The notes below the pieces were generated by a model. The model saw only the letters and a list, made by a program, of their open reading frames with translations, made no database searches and had not been told where the DNA came from. Positions 34,653 through 43,228 of a stretch of 64,000 nt of DNA are shown here, piece after piece. Position 1 is the stretch's first letter. Every line of letters starts with the position of its first letter. Source of the stretch: Taibaiella sp. (lineage in GTDB: Bacteria > Bacteroidota > Bacteroidia > Chitinophagales > Chitinophagaceae); the NCBI GenBank assembly GCA_021740995.1, contig JAIOYR010000001.1:62001-126000 (forward strand), read 5' to 3'. A program made the position numbers and the translations under genes.

Positions 34653-35285
34653 TTAACTCAATTCGGCAAGAAACACCTTATCTATGGCTACTATCCAATT
34701 TTCAAAGAGTGCCTGCTCAATGGCGCACATATCGGCGGCCAGTTGCTCCCACTGCGGGTGAAAGACTTCGAGCATCTTTTGCATTTCTTCGAGGTGTCCT
34801 TCTTCTTCTGCTATTATAGATTTTACATTCACCTTAGAGGCATACTTGCTTAGTGCCTCCTGATAGATACCATAGAGCATATCTGCACGTACCTCTATGG
34901 CATATGTTACCAGCAGGTAGGCGCCATGTTTCATTTCACGCCCTTCCAGGTGCAACTTATCTTTTATGTAACGGCAGGCACTTACATCCAATTGGTGCAG
35001 ATAGTGGTAGCTCTCTATAGGTGCCAGCAGGTAGGGGTAAGAGTAGTCGGGGCAGGAATTGGGTGCCAGCTTTTCTATTTGTTTCTTCAAGTAGTAAGCG
35101 TGGCGGGCTTCTTCTGCAGCATGCTTCAGCACTATGATATTGGTATATACCGGATGCTCAAACTTCGATATTTTGCGTGCGCCCGTGTTCTCCATCATAG
35201 ACAGGCTATTGAGCCATTTGGCATGCATGTTATTGTTGGGTACTATTATGTCTACTATTTTTTTTAGTTGTTCTTCCTGTGTCAT
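34653..35285 (-). CDS. ferritin-like diiron protein, last gene of the biotin operon
   Basis: From ATG 35285 the protein has 210 residues; an upstream start inside bioA adds residues that look random. Predicted to be an all-helical bundle. The diiron ligands are arranged as in ferritin-like oxidases and hydroxylases: a first-helix Glu (Glu32 or Glu43), Glu59-x-x-His62 in EEARHAYYL, Glu131 in YAIEVRAD, and Glu161-x-x-His164 in AEEEGHLEEM. It starts 17 bases after bioA, and no other gene intervenes. Known family functions include fatty-acid oxidation, tRNA hydroxylation and iron storage. A biotin-related oxidation is inferred from context only. It may also be an unrelated passenger. Confidence 0.75.
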   Translation of the reverse strand: MTQEEQLKKIVDIIVPNNNMHAKWLNSLSMMENTGARKISKFEHPVYTNIIVLKHAAEEARHAYYLKKQIEKLAPNSCPDYSYPYLLAPIESYHYLHQLDVSACRYIKDKLHLEGREMKHGAYLLVTYAIEVRADMLYGIYQEALSKYASKVNVKSIIAEEEGHLEEMQKMLEVFHPQWEQLAADMCAIEQALFENWIVAIDKVFLAELS

Positions 35286-35302
35286 TGCGGCAAAAGTAAG
35301 GC

Positions 35303-36583
35303 TTAGTTTGTTTTTAATTGCAACAGTAATTCTTCTATACATTGGTATATATACTGCAACTCTGCATCAGTAATGCAGTAAGGCGGTATGATGTATATAA
35401 TATTGCCCAGTGGTCGCATCACTATCCCCTTGGCTATGAAGAAGCGGTATAGCTGGTCGCGCATGCCATTATGGTAGGATGGGTTGTCTGTTTTCAGCTC
35501 TATTGCCAGTATAGTGCCGGTTTGCCTTACGGCGGCTATTTGCCCATGGTTACTGATGCTGGCTGCAAAGGCTGCGTGTGTCTGTGCTATCCGCTTGCGG
35601 CTGTCTTCGCAATCTGGTTGCAGCAGCAGGTCCATACTGGCGAGTGCGGCTGCGCAGATGGTGGGGTTGGCAGTAAATGAATGTCCATGATATAACATGC
35701 GGGTGCGGTCTTCATCATAGAATGCATCGAAAATATCCTGTGTACATGCCGTTACACCCAGTGGCATAGAACCACCTGTAAGCCCCTTTGACAGGCAAAC
35801 GATATCGGGTGGGGTACTAATGTGATTGCAGGCAAACAGTGGCCCTGTGCGGCCAAAACCGGTCATTACCTCATCGGCTATTATCAGCACATTGTGTTTC
35901 CTGCATAGCCCGAAGAATTGCTCCAGCACGGCCGGGCTATACATCTGCATGCCGGCAGAGCCCTGCACCAACGGTTCTACTATAAAGGCTGCTATGTTGC
36001 CACCCTGTAGCAACTGTTCCAGCGCGCCTATGCTTGCAGCTTCGTTTTCTGCAGAAGGGAAGGGGATAAATGATACATCAAAAAGCATATCGGCAAAGGC
36101 ATCGGTAAAAATGCTTCTGCCGCTTACCGCCATTGCACCAAAGGTGTCGCCATGATAGGCGTTTTGCAGGGCTACTATTTTTCGGGATGTTCTTCCTTTA
36201 TTGCTATTGTATTGTATCGCCATTTTTATGGCTGCCTCTACTGCAGTAGAGCCATTGTCTGAGTAGAAGATTTTCTCCATTCCCGGTGGCAGTATCTCCA
36301 GCAACCGCTCTGCCAGCCGCACAGCAGGCTCGTGAGTGAACCCTGCAAATATACAATGCTCCAGTTGCAGCAGTTGCTCACTCACCTTTTGCGCTATATG
36401 CGGATGCGAGTGTCCATGCAGATTCACCCACCAGGACGATATGGCATCCAGGTATTTGTTGCCATCTTCATCTATCAGGTAAGCGCCCTCGCCCTGAACA
36501 ATGGCTATGGCCTCGGGCCACACCTTCATAGGGGTATAGGGATGCCATATTACCTGCCGGTCGCGCTCTTTAATAGTTGCCAT
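35303..36583 (-). CDS. bioA: adenosylmethionine-8-amino-7-oxononanoate aminotransferase
   Basis: A 426-residue class III PLP aminotransferase. WHPYTPMKVWPEAIAI and SSWWVNLHGHSHPHI are BioA-specific, YHGDTFGAMAVSG is the PLP-phosphate region, and SKGLTGGSMPLG holds the PLP Lys. It converts KAPA to DAPA using SAM as amino donor. The start overlaps the end of bioD by 14 bases; the ferritin-like gene follows 17 bases later. Confidence 0.96.
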   Translation of the reverse strand: MATIKERDRQVIWHPYTPMKVWPEAIAIVQGEGAYLIDEDGNKYLDAISSWWVNLHGHSHPHIAQKVSEQLLQLEHCIFAGFTHEPAVRLAERLLEILPPGMEKIFYSDNGSTAVEAAIKMAIQYNSNKGRTSRKIVALQNAYHGDTFGAMAVSGRSIFTDAFADMLFDVSFIPFPSAENEAASIGALEQLLQGGNIAAFIVEPLVQGSAGMQMYSPAVLEQFFGLCRKHNVLIIADEVMTGFGRTGPLFACNHISTPPDIVCLSKGLTGGSMPLGVTACTQDIFDAFYDEDRTRMLYHGHSFTANPTICAAALASMDLLLQPDCEDSRKRIAQTHAAFAASISNHGQIAAVRQTGTILAIELKTDNPSYHNGMRDQLYRFFIAKGIVMRPLGNIIYIIPPYCITDAELQYIYQCIEELLLQLKTN

Positions 36584-37220
36584 AAGAAAGGTGTTGTAAC
36601 AGTGAGTTTTTTATATCCGCTGCACAGGCTGCAATAGATGGGTTGTCCAGAGTGTCGAAATGAGGTATGCGGGCTATAATCGGCGCGTTGCCATATGCCT
36701 CTATAAAAGACTCAGAAGCAGGGTTCTCAGCTGCATTCATCACTATGCCCAGCAGTTTTATACCTCTGGCTTTCAGCACTTCTATTGTCAATAAAGTATG
36801 GTTGATGCTGCCCAGATAATTTTGCGAAACGAGTATTGCCGGCAGTTGGTAGTGTGTTATAAAATCGGCCATGGTAGCAGCGGCAGCAATGGGCGACAAA
36901 AGACCACCTGCTGTTTCTACTATTAGTGTGTTGTCAGTTTGCGGCCAGTTGAATTTTGTAAAGTCTATTTCCACACCCTCTATTACTGCGGCAGCATGTG
37001 GGCTCATGGGGTGCGACAGCACTACTGCCTCGTCATGCACTCTGTGTATGCCATTGGTAAGCAATTGTCGCAGCAGGGTACTATCCTGCTCTTCTATGCC
37101 TGCCTGCACCGGCTTCCAGTAGTGGGCACCCATAGCCTCGGCTACTACAGCCGATACTATTGTTTTGCCGATACCGGTGTGTATCCCTGCTATTGCTATT
37201 GCGTTTTTCTTTCCCTGCAT
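36570..37220 (-). CDS. bioD: dethiobiotin synthetase
   Basis: A 216-residue ATP-dependent carboxylase. The P-loop is GIHTGIGKTIVS (12-23), VETAGGLLSPI is the second conserved block, and LVSQNYLGSINHTLLTIE the third. It closes the ureido ring of dethiobiotin from DAPA and CO2. It overlaps bioF by 25 bases and bioA by 14, so all are translated from one message. Confidence 0.95.
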   Translation of the reverse strand: MQGKKNAIAIAGIHTGIGKTIVSAVVAEAMGAHYWKPVQAGIEEQDSTLLRQLLTNGIHRVHDEAVVLSHPMSPHAAAVIEGVEIDFTKFNWPQTDNTLIVETAGGLLSPIAAAATMADFITHYQLPAILVSQNYLGSINHTLLTIEVLKARGIKLLGIVMNAAENPASESFIEAYGNAPIIARIPHFDTLDNPSIAACAADIKNSLLQHLSYGNY

Positions 37221-38344
37221 AATACATCAAATATAGTGTCTACCTGCTCTTTAGCATTAAAGGTATGCAGGCATATCCTTAGTCTTTCCATACCCTGTGC
37301 TACAGTAGGGTGCAGTATGGCGTTTACCTGCATGCCCGCTTGTTGCAATTGTGTCGCCAGCGTTTTGCTTCGTGCATTATCGCCCACTACCAGTGCCTGT
37401 ATGGGGCTGGTGCTTTCTATCCAGCCGCTAATGCCGGTGTCTGCTATTCGATGCCTGAAGTAGGCTATCAGTTGGTGCAGTGGTGCATGGCTAAAGTCTG
37501 GTGCTGATAAATATTGGTAAGCACACTGCACTGCATATAACGAATGGTCTGGCAATGCAGTAGTGTAGATAAAAGTACGTGCGTAGTTTACAAGAAAGTC
37601 TTTCAGCAGAGTACTGCCCACCACTGCTGCTCCATGGCATCCCAGTGCCTTGCCAAAGGTGTGTACCCGGGCAAACACCCTTTGCTGCAAGCCCAGCATA
37701 CATACCAGCCCCTCACCACGAGGTCCCATAACCCCTGTGGCATGTGCTTCATCAATTATCAGTTGGGCATGGTATGTTTCGCATAGCTGCACTATCGCAT
37801 TGAGTGGGGCCATATCTCCATCCATAGAATATACCGACTCTACCACCACCATTACAGGGCCGAGTTCTGCGTACTTTTTTAGCTTTACTTCCAGGTCTTC
37901 GGTATTGTTGTGTGCAAACTTATATTTACGTGGACTCATACTAAGCCTCACTCCGTCTATAATGCTTGCATGGCAAAGCTCGTCGTAAAGTATAGTAGTG
38001 TGCCGGTCGGCCAGGGCGGATAGCAGCCCCACATTAGCATCGTAGCCCGAATTAAACAGCAATGCAGCTTCTGCCTTATGAAACGTTGCTATTTTCTGCT
38101 CCAGTGTTGCCGCTAAGGGCGTGTTGCCCGACAGTAAACGTGAGCCGGTAGATCCTGTGCGCAAAGCAACTATATGTGCTGCATCTTGCAGTATTCTTTT
38201 TGCAAGTACACCGGTTGTAGCCAGCCCCAGATAGTCGTTTGAATAGAAATCTACTGCTGCCCTCTGTGTGGTCAATGATCTCAGATTACCTGATACCGAC
38301 CGCTCATCGAGCTTGCCGCTCATGTATTGCTCAAGAAGGTTCAT
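37196..38344 (-). CDS. bioF: 8-amino-7-oxononanoate synthase
   Basis: A 382-residue alpha-oxoamine synthase. [11 protein letters not shown] at the N-terminus, [15 protein letters not shown] with the PLP-contacting Asp and His, and [13 protein letters not shown] with the PLP Lys are visible. It joins pimeloyl-ACP or pimeloyl-CoA to alanine, giving KAPA. Its substrate supplier (BioC/BioH, BioI, BioW or BioZ) is not encoded in this window. Confidence 0.95.
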   Translation of the reverse strand: MNLLEQYMSGKLDERSVSGNLRSLTTQRAAVDFYSNDYLGLATTGVLAKRILQDAAHIVALRTGSTGSRLLSGNTPLAATLEQKIATFHKAEAALLFNSGYDANVGLLSALADRHTTILYDELCHASIIDGVRLSMSPRKYKFAHNNTEDLEVKLKKYAELGPVMVVVESVYSMDGDMAPLNAIVQLCETYHAQLIIDEAHATGVMGPRGEGLVCMLGLQQRVFARVHTFGKALGCHGAAVVGSTLLKDFLVNYARTFIYTTALPDHSLYAVQCAYQYLSAPDFSHAPLHQLIAYFRHRIADTGISGWIESTSPIQALVVGDNARSKTLATQLQQAGMQVNAILHPTVAQGMERLRICLHTFNAKEQVDTIFDVLCRERKTQ

Positions 38345-39338
38345 ACTGCATAGCTTTCACTTTGGCATTTGGGCGGCCATCGGCAAATGCTGCTTTAGGT
38401 TTTAATCCCAGTATACGGAACATTTCCATGTCCGCATTTTGTTCCGGGTTGGGAGTAGTCAGTAGTTTATCTCCGGCAAATATCGAATTGGCGCCAGCTA
38501 AAAAGCACATACCCTGCTCTGCTACAGACAATTCCAGCCGCCCTGCAGAGAGGCGCACAGCCGATGCCGGCATTACTATGCGGGCCGTAGCTATCATGCG
38601 TACCAGCTCGTCAAACGGTACTCTTGAGTTATCGCCAAGTGGTGTGCCGTCTACAGGTACCAATACATTGATGGGAACTGATTCGGGATGTTGCGGCAGG
38701 TTGGCCAGAGTAAGGAGCATACCTATGCGGTCTTCGTTCTTCTCGCCCAGCCCTATGATGCCGCCACTGCACACGGTGATGCCCGCCTTGCGCACATTAG
38801 ACAGGGTATTGAGCCTGTCGCCATAAGTGCGGGTGGTAATTACTTCATTATAGTGTTCTTCTGATGTGTCTATGTTGTGGTTATAGGCGTACAGCCCGGC
38901 CTCTGCCAGCCGCTCTGCCTGGTCTGGAGTGAGCATACCCAGCGTGCAGCATACTTCCATGTCCAGTTTGTTTACTTCTTTCACCATGTCTATTACCCGG
39001 TCAAAGTCGCGGTTGTTGCGTACCTCGCGCCAGGCCGCACCCATACAAAAGCGGGAAGATCCCTCTGCTTTAGCTTTCTGAGCAGCGCTTACTACTTCAT
39101 CTACCTTCATCAGTGCCTGCACTTTTACATCGGTATTATAGCGGGCTGCCTGCGGGCAATAGGCACAATCTTCTGTGCATCCTCCGGTTTTTATAGAAAG
39201 CAAACTGCTTATCTGCACCTCACCAAAAATATGGTTGCTCCGATGAACATCTGCTGCATCCAGAACCAATTGTAACAACGGACGTTCAAATATCGCTCTG
39301 ATCTCTTCTTCTGTCCAGTTATGACGAATATCACTCAT
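38331..39338 (-). CDS. bioB: biotin synthase
   Basis: A 335-residue radical-SAM enzyme with the CxxxCxxC cluster motif in [32 protein letters not shown] and the residues binding the auxiliary [2Fe-2S] cluster lie in the TIM-barrel region. It inserts sulfur into dethiobiotin. It is the first gene of the operon and overlaps bioF by 14 bases. The divergent FKBP gene starts about 180 bases away. Confidence 0.97.
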   Translation of the reverse strand: MSDIRHNWTEEEIRAIFERPLLQLVLDAADVHRSNHIFGEVQISSLLSIKTGGCTEDCAYCPQAARYNTDVKVQALMKVDEVVSAAQKAKAEGSSRFCMGAAWREVRNNRDFDRVIDMVKEVNKLDMEVCCTLGMLTPDQAERLAEAGLYAYNHNIDTSEEHYNEVITTRTYGDRLNTLSNVRKAGITVCSGGIIGLGEKNEDRIGMLLTLANLPQHPESVPINVLVPVDGTPLGDNSRVPFDELVRMIATARIVMPASAVRLSAGRLELSVAEQGMCFLAGANSIFAGDKLLTTPNPEQNADMEMFRILGLKPKAAFADGRPNAKVKAMQYEPS

Positions 39339-39404
39339 GTTTTTTTGTTTGCTTTGACGGGGCGAAACTATCTGATTTTTGGCAGTAAATAAAATTTTAG
39401 ATGG

Positions 39405-39421
39405 ATTCTGATTTTCAGAAT
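39405..39421. promoter_or_regulatory. inverted repeat ATTCTGA-N3-TCAGAAT in the bioB/FKBP divergent region
   Basis: A perfect 7-base inverted repeat with a three-base centre lies about 70 bases from the bioB start. It is a plausible operator for the biotin operon or the FKBP gene, but no regulator gene is next to it. Confidence 0.35.
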
Positions 39422-39520
39422 GACTTCACTTGGTGTTTCTATAGCATGTATCGCCAAGGCCATCGGTACATTATTTATTTGCCTCCCCTTTTTTCCATAC
39501 TTTTATACCAAAAAATAGCA

Positions 39521-39952
39521 ATGAGCTTAGCAGACAAATTATTCAACATGAAAGCAGACAAAGCTGCGGCAAACTTAAAAGCTGGTCAGGATTTTCTGGC
39601 TGCCAATAAGGGCAAAGCAGGTGTTACCACGTTGCCCAGCGGCCTGCAGTACGAGATACTCACCGAGGGTACAGGAGCTAAACCAACACAAAACCAAACC
39701 GTGACCTGCCATTATCATGGTACGCTTATAGACGGCAGCATATTCGACAGTTCTGTGCAGCGTGGCAGACCCGCCTCATTCCCGCTCAATCAGGTAATAG
39801 CCGGCTGGACAGAAGGTGTGCAGCTAATGGGGATAGGCAGCAAGTGGCGTTTCTTCATACCGCCACACCTTGGCTATGGCGACCGTCAGGTATCCAGTAT
39901 AGGCCCCAACAGTACGCTTATTTTTGATGTAGAGCTGATCAGCATTAATTAA
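39521..39952 (+). CDS. FKBP-type peptidyl-prolyl cis-trans isomerase
   Basis: From ATG 39521 the protein has 143 residues. A short helical N-terminus (LADKLFNMKADKAAANLKAG) is followed by the FKBP fold: GLQYEILTEGTGAKPT, VTCHYHGTLIDGSIFDSS, FPLNQVIAGWTEGVQLM and IPPHLGYGD. It resembles FkpA/Mip-like periplasmic isomerases, but no export signal is visible, so a cytoplasmic form is likely. An earlier in-frame ATG (39401) gives a poor leader and is not preferred. Confidence 0.9.
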   Translation: MSLADKLFNMKADKAAANLKAGQDFLAANKGKAGVTTLPSGLQYEILTEGTGAKPTQNQTVTCHYHGTLIDGSIFDSSVQRGRPASFPLNQVIAGWTEGVQLMGIGSKWRFFIPPHLGYGDRQVSSIGPNSTLIFDVELISIN

Positions 39953-40100
39953 TGTGGCAATTCGACAATGTGGCAATGTGACAATTTCGACTTTCTACTT
40001 TCTACTTTAACTTTCGACCTTCTACTTTCGACCTTCTACTTTTAACTTTCTACTTTCTACTTTAACTTTCGACCTTCTACTTTTAACTTTCGACTAAATA
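39953..40100. repeat. degenerate ACTTTCTACTTT low-complexity repeat tract
   Basis: Units of GACAATGTGGCAATGT give way to irregular units of ACTTTCGACCTTCTACTTT and ACTTTCTACTTT. The 20-mer GACCTTCTACTTTCGACCTT at 40016-40035 is the exact reverse complement of 11040-11059. Units vary in length and there are no unique spacers, so this is a degenerate intergenic repeat. Confidence 0.75.
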
Positions 40101-40109
40101 CTAAAAAAC

Positions 40110-41483
40110 ATGCAAGCCTGGAAAGAATATCAAACACAGAATAAAGACCGTTTTCTCGACGAACTGCTGGATCTGCTGCGCATACCATCGGTAAGTGCAG
40201 ACAGCAAGTACAAGGAAGATGTAGCCCGCTGCGCCGATGCCGTAAAAGAGCACATGCTCAAGGCCGGCTGCGACACAGCAGAGGTATGCCCCACAGCGGG
40301 GCACCCAATAGTGTATGGCGAGAAAATAATAGATCCTGCACTGCCTACCATACTGGTATATGGTCACTACGATGTGCAGCCTGCAGATCCGCTCAACCTG
40401 TGGACCAGCGGCCCCTTTGAGCCGGTAATAAAGGACGGAAAAATATATGCCCGTGGTGCCTGCGACGATAAAGGACAGATGTTCATGCACATAAAGGCAC
40501 TGGAAGTAATGGCTAAGACCAACTCCCTGCCCTGCAATGTAAAGGTGATGATAGAGGGAGAGGAAGAAGTAGGCTCGTCCAACCTCGGCAAGTTTCTCGA
40601 AGACAATAAACAAAAGCTAAAGGCTGATGTGGTATTGGTATCAGATACCTCGATGATAAGCATGGAGCACCCTTCAATAGAAAGCGGGCTGCGTGGCCTT
40701 GCTTATATGGAGGTGGAGGTAACCGGTCCTAACCGCGACCTGCACAGCGGTGTATATGGTGGTGCTGTAGCCAATCCTGCTACTATACTCTGCCAGATGA
40801 TAGCCTCTATGCACGACGAGAACAACCACATCACTATCCCGGGCTTTTACGACAAGGTGCTGGAACTAACGGAGGCAGAGCGTAAAGCAATAAACAACGC
40901 ACCCTTCGACCTGACTGAATACAAGGATGAGCTGGGTGTACAGGATACCTGGGGCGAAAACGGCTATACCACACTAGAGCGCACAGGTATTCGTCCTACG
41001 CTGGAAGTGAACGGTATATGGGGTGGCTACACAGGCGAGGGTGCCAAAACAGTACTGCCATCAAAAGCAAATGCCAAGATATCTATGCGTCTGGTGCCCA
41101 ATCAGGTATCTGATGAAATATCAGACCTGTTCAAGGCACACTTTGAAGCAATTGCACCCAAAAATGTAACAGTGAAAGTTACTGCGCATCATGGCGGTGA
41201 ACCCGTAGTTACACCTACCGATTCGCCCGCATACAAAGCTGCTGCGAAGGCGATACAAACCACTTTTGGCAAAGAGCCTATACCTACGCGGGGTGGTGGT
41301 AGCATACCTATTGTAGCACTGTTTGAGCGCACTCTGGGGCTCAAAACGGTACTCCTTGGTTTTGGTCTGGACAATGATAACATTCACTCGCCCAACGAGA
41401 AGTACGATGTATTCAACTACTACAAGGGCATAGAAACAATACCCTACTTTCATAAATACTTTGCTGAGAGCTTCGGTAAGTAA
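40110..41483 (+). CDS. M20-family dipeptidase
   Basis: A 457-residue zinc peptidase. VYGHYDVQPADPLNLWTSGPFEP contains the metal-binding His and Asp, ARGACDDKGQMFMH bridges the zincs, and MIEGEEEVGSSNLG carries the catalytic Glu. GIETIPYFHKYFAE near the end includes the last ligand region. Long M20 dipeptidases of this kind cleave dipeptides in the cytoplasm. No signal peptide. Confidence 0.93.
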   Translation: MQAWKEYQTQNKDRFLDELLDLLRIPSVSADSKYKEDVARCADAVKEHMLKAGCDTAEVCPTAGHPIVYGEKIIDPALPTILVYGHYDVQPADPLNLWTSGPFEPVIKDGKIYARGACDDKGQMFMHIKALEVMAKTNSLPCNVKVMIEGEEEVGSSNLGKFLEDNKQKLKADVVLVSDTSMISMEHPSIESGLRGLAYMEVEVTGPNRDLHSGVYGGAVANPATILCQMIASMHDENNHITIPGFYDKVLELTEAERKAINNAPFDLTEYKDELGVQDTWGENGYTTLERTGIRPTLEVNGIWGGYTGEGAKTVLPSKANAKISMRLVPNQVSDEISDLFKAHFEAIAPKNVTVKVTAHHGGEPVVTPTDSPAYKAAAKAIQTTFGKEPIPTRGGGSIPIVALFERTLGLKTVLLGFGLDNDNIHSPNEKYDVFNYYKGIETIPYFHKYFAESFGK

Positions 41484-41501
41484 GTTTGAAATGCAGAAAA
41501 C

Positions 41502-41542
41502 AAAAGAGCCATCTGGGATTTACTCCGGGATGGCTCTTTTTA
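41502..41542 (+). terminator. bidirectional intrinsic terminator after the dipeptidase
   Basis: AAAAGAGCCATC (41502-41513) pairs perfectly with GATGGCTCTTTT (41529-41540) and is followed by T. The A tract at the other end lets it also work for the convergent lipoprotein gene. Confidence 0.88.
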
Positions 41543-41570
41543 TTAGAAGTAGTTTGTGTAGCTGCTGATA

Positions 41571-42269
41571 CTAGAAAGCAGAGTAGATGATAGAGTAGTC
41601 TGAAGTATCAGGCACCTCTACAGGCGGAAAATTATTCGGGTCGCCGGCACGGAAGTTGGTTGAATCCAGACGCTTGGTTTTGAATGAAAAATTCAACTTA
41701 AAGCTGCTCTCGGTAAATTCAGAAATCTCTGCACCATAAATGTCGAACTTAGGTATAGGGTAAGCTGTGTATCGCAGTTCGCGCACTGTATCGAGTACAA
41801 TAAGCTCTTTAATGAATCCCGGTATAGTATCCAATCTCCCTACTATAGTATCCAGCTTCAGTGGCGACTTTTCAAGAGTGTCGAAACGGTAAGGCATGAT
41901 ACTGGTATTTACTGCAAATATGGTATTGAATCCATCATACAGGTCTATGTATTTATCATTATTCCACAGCCTCCAGGTGAAACTTCTCGATTCGGGGTCT
42001 GCAGCATTACAACGTACAGTGCCTGTAAACAGCGACCCAAAGTGCATAGAATCAAATTTAATATAATCATCCAGATAACAGGTATCCAGAAAATCCATGT
42101 ACTTAAGAATGGTATCACGCCCGCCGGGTTGTTTTACCGTCATTGTGCCTCCGGTAATCTTCCATTTTTTTGCGCGCATCATATTTTCCCTGTTGGGCAC
42201 CACAGTAGGCTTTTTATCGCAAGCTGCAAGGAAAACTAACAAAGACAAGGCCAGAAAAAAGTACTTCAT
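41571..42269 (-). CDS. lipoprotein, hypothetical
   Basis: A 232-residue protein with a strong lipobox LAAC (Cys17) after a hydrophobic signal. The mature part is beta-rich with regular short motifs (KWKITGGTMTVKQ, FTWRLWNNDKYIDLYDGF, SSFKLNFSFKTKRLDS), reminiscent of Bacteroidota lipocalin-like or DUF5004-type lipoproteins. It is not assigned to a family. It is convergent with the dipeptidase and shares its terminator. Confidence 0.75.
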   Translation of the reverse strand: MKYFFLALSLLVFLAACDKKPTVVPNRENMMRAKKWKITGGTMTVKQPGGRDTILKYMDFLDTCYLDDYIKFDSMHFGSLFTGTVRCNAADPESRSFTWRLWNNDKYIDLYDGFNTIFAVNTSIMPYRFDTLEKSPLKLDTIVGRLDTIPGFIKELIVLDTVRELRYTAYPIPKFDIYGAEISEFTESSFKLNFSFKTKRLDSTNFRAGDPNNFPPVEVPDTSDYSIIYSAF

Positions 42270-42460
42270 ACTTATTATAACTATTTTGAACGCTAAAGCT
42301 ACTAAATATTATTGACGGGCAAAAGATAAGCACTGAAATTTATTGTTTATTAGTTTTTCTAAACGAGCACGATAGTGTGGATGAATGTCGGGAACGTGCA
42401 CTGAATCTATGCCGGTTAAGTCCGGTGGACAAACCCATAAAAGGCAAATACTGCTAACTG

Positions 42461-43108
42461 TCACTTTACTAAACTATCCAGTGTTTCCTGCTTCTGGTGG
42501 GTGAAGAGGTGGTAGTGAAAGTTGTCCAGTTTCTGCAGCAGGTGCAGCAGGTGTTGTTTTTCGTGTACCGAAAGTTCACCACCTATCAGGTCTGATACCC
42601 TGCCCAGGCGTGCAAAAGCAGCAAATATCACGCCCTTGCCCTGCGGGGTTATCCGCACCAGCTTGCTGCGCTTGTCGGTAGGGTCGTCCAGTTGTTCTAT
42701 AAGTCCTTGTTTCAGCAGCCGGTTTATGATTTCTGTTCCTGTAGGCTTTTCATGTATGTTTTTGGCTATAAGCTCTGATTTGCGCAACTGGTCAAAAGAA
42801 AGCAGGGTGGCCAGATAGCCAAATTCATCGGCAGATTGTAGCGGAGAACCTTCGAGTGCTTTTTTGGTATATCCCCTTGCATATCTGTATAAGTAGGTCA
42901 CCATTCGGACAATCGTGGTTTCTGTTTTTTCTATTGAGGTCTCGTATTGAGCAAGTGCGGGTCCTACGCGCTCATCGGGTAAGCGGGGAACAGGATTATT
43001 GTTGAGTAACCAGCAGGCAAAATCAGTAGAAGAGGGCGGTGTGTCTCCCTTCTCCTGCTCGTACACCCCGGCAAGGGTAATCAATTCTTTTATAAATGAA
43101 TAATCCAT
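42461..43108 (-). CDS. MarR-family transcriptional regulator
   Basis: A 215-residue protein. The winged-helix core starts around residue 85: SADEFGYLATLLSFDQLRKSELIAKNIHEKPTGTEIINRLLKQGLIEQ is the recognition region, and DPTDKRSKLVRITPQGK the wing. The N-terminal 80 residues are an extra helical arm. It is divergent from the TonB receptor gene. A near-perfect palindrome lies in the shared region, so it likely represses that gene and itself. Confidence 0.88.
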   Translation of the reverse strand: MDYSFIKELITLAGVYEQEKGDTPPSSTDFACWLLNNNPVPRLPDERVGPALAQYETSIEKTETTIVRMVTYLYRYARGYTKKALEGSPLQSADEFGYLATLLSFDQLRKSELIAKNIHEKPTGTEIINRLLKQGLIEQLDDPTDKRSKLVRITPQGKGVIFAAFARLGRVSDLIGGELSVHEKQHLLHLLQKLDNFHYHLFTHQKQETLDSLVK

Positions 43109-43143
43109 TTCCGGGCATAAAGTTACAGAATTCTTTTGCTAAT

Positions 43144-43163
43144 TTAGTATGTAAACACACTAA
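43144..43163. promoter_or_regulatory. candidate MarR operator palindrome
   Basis: TTAGTATGT-AA-ACACACTAA is a 9+9 inverted repeat with one mismatch, directly upstream of the TonB gene -33 element and about 36 bases from the marR start. A half-site ACATACTA recurs at 43218-43225, just before the TonB gene start codon. Confidence 0.6.
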
Positions 43164-43166
43164 TTA

Positions 43167-43199
43167 TTTGTTTTTAAGTCGAAATTTGTTTTAAATTTG
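43167..43199 (+). promoter_or_regulatory. Bacteroidota-type promoter of the TonB-dependent receptor gene
   Basis: TTTG (43167-43170), a 21-base spacer and TAAATTTG (43192-43199) give a near-ideal -33/-7 pair. Transcription would start near 43205, leaving a leader of about 24 bases. The operator candidate abuts the -33 element. Confidence 0.65.
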
Positions 43200-43228
43200 C
43201 CAAAAAATAAAACGTAAACATACTATTT

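Noticed and set aside
39988..40100. Possible CRISPR-like array
   Set aside because: Units are short, irregular and contiguous, with no unique spacers and no cas genes in the window.
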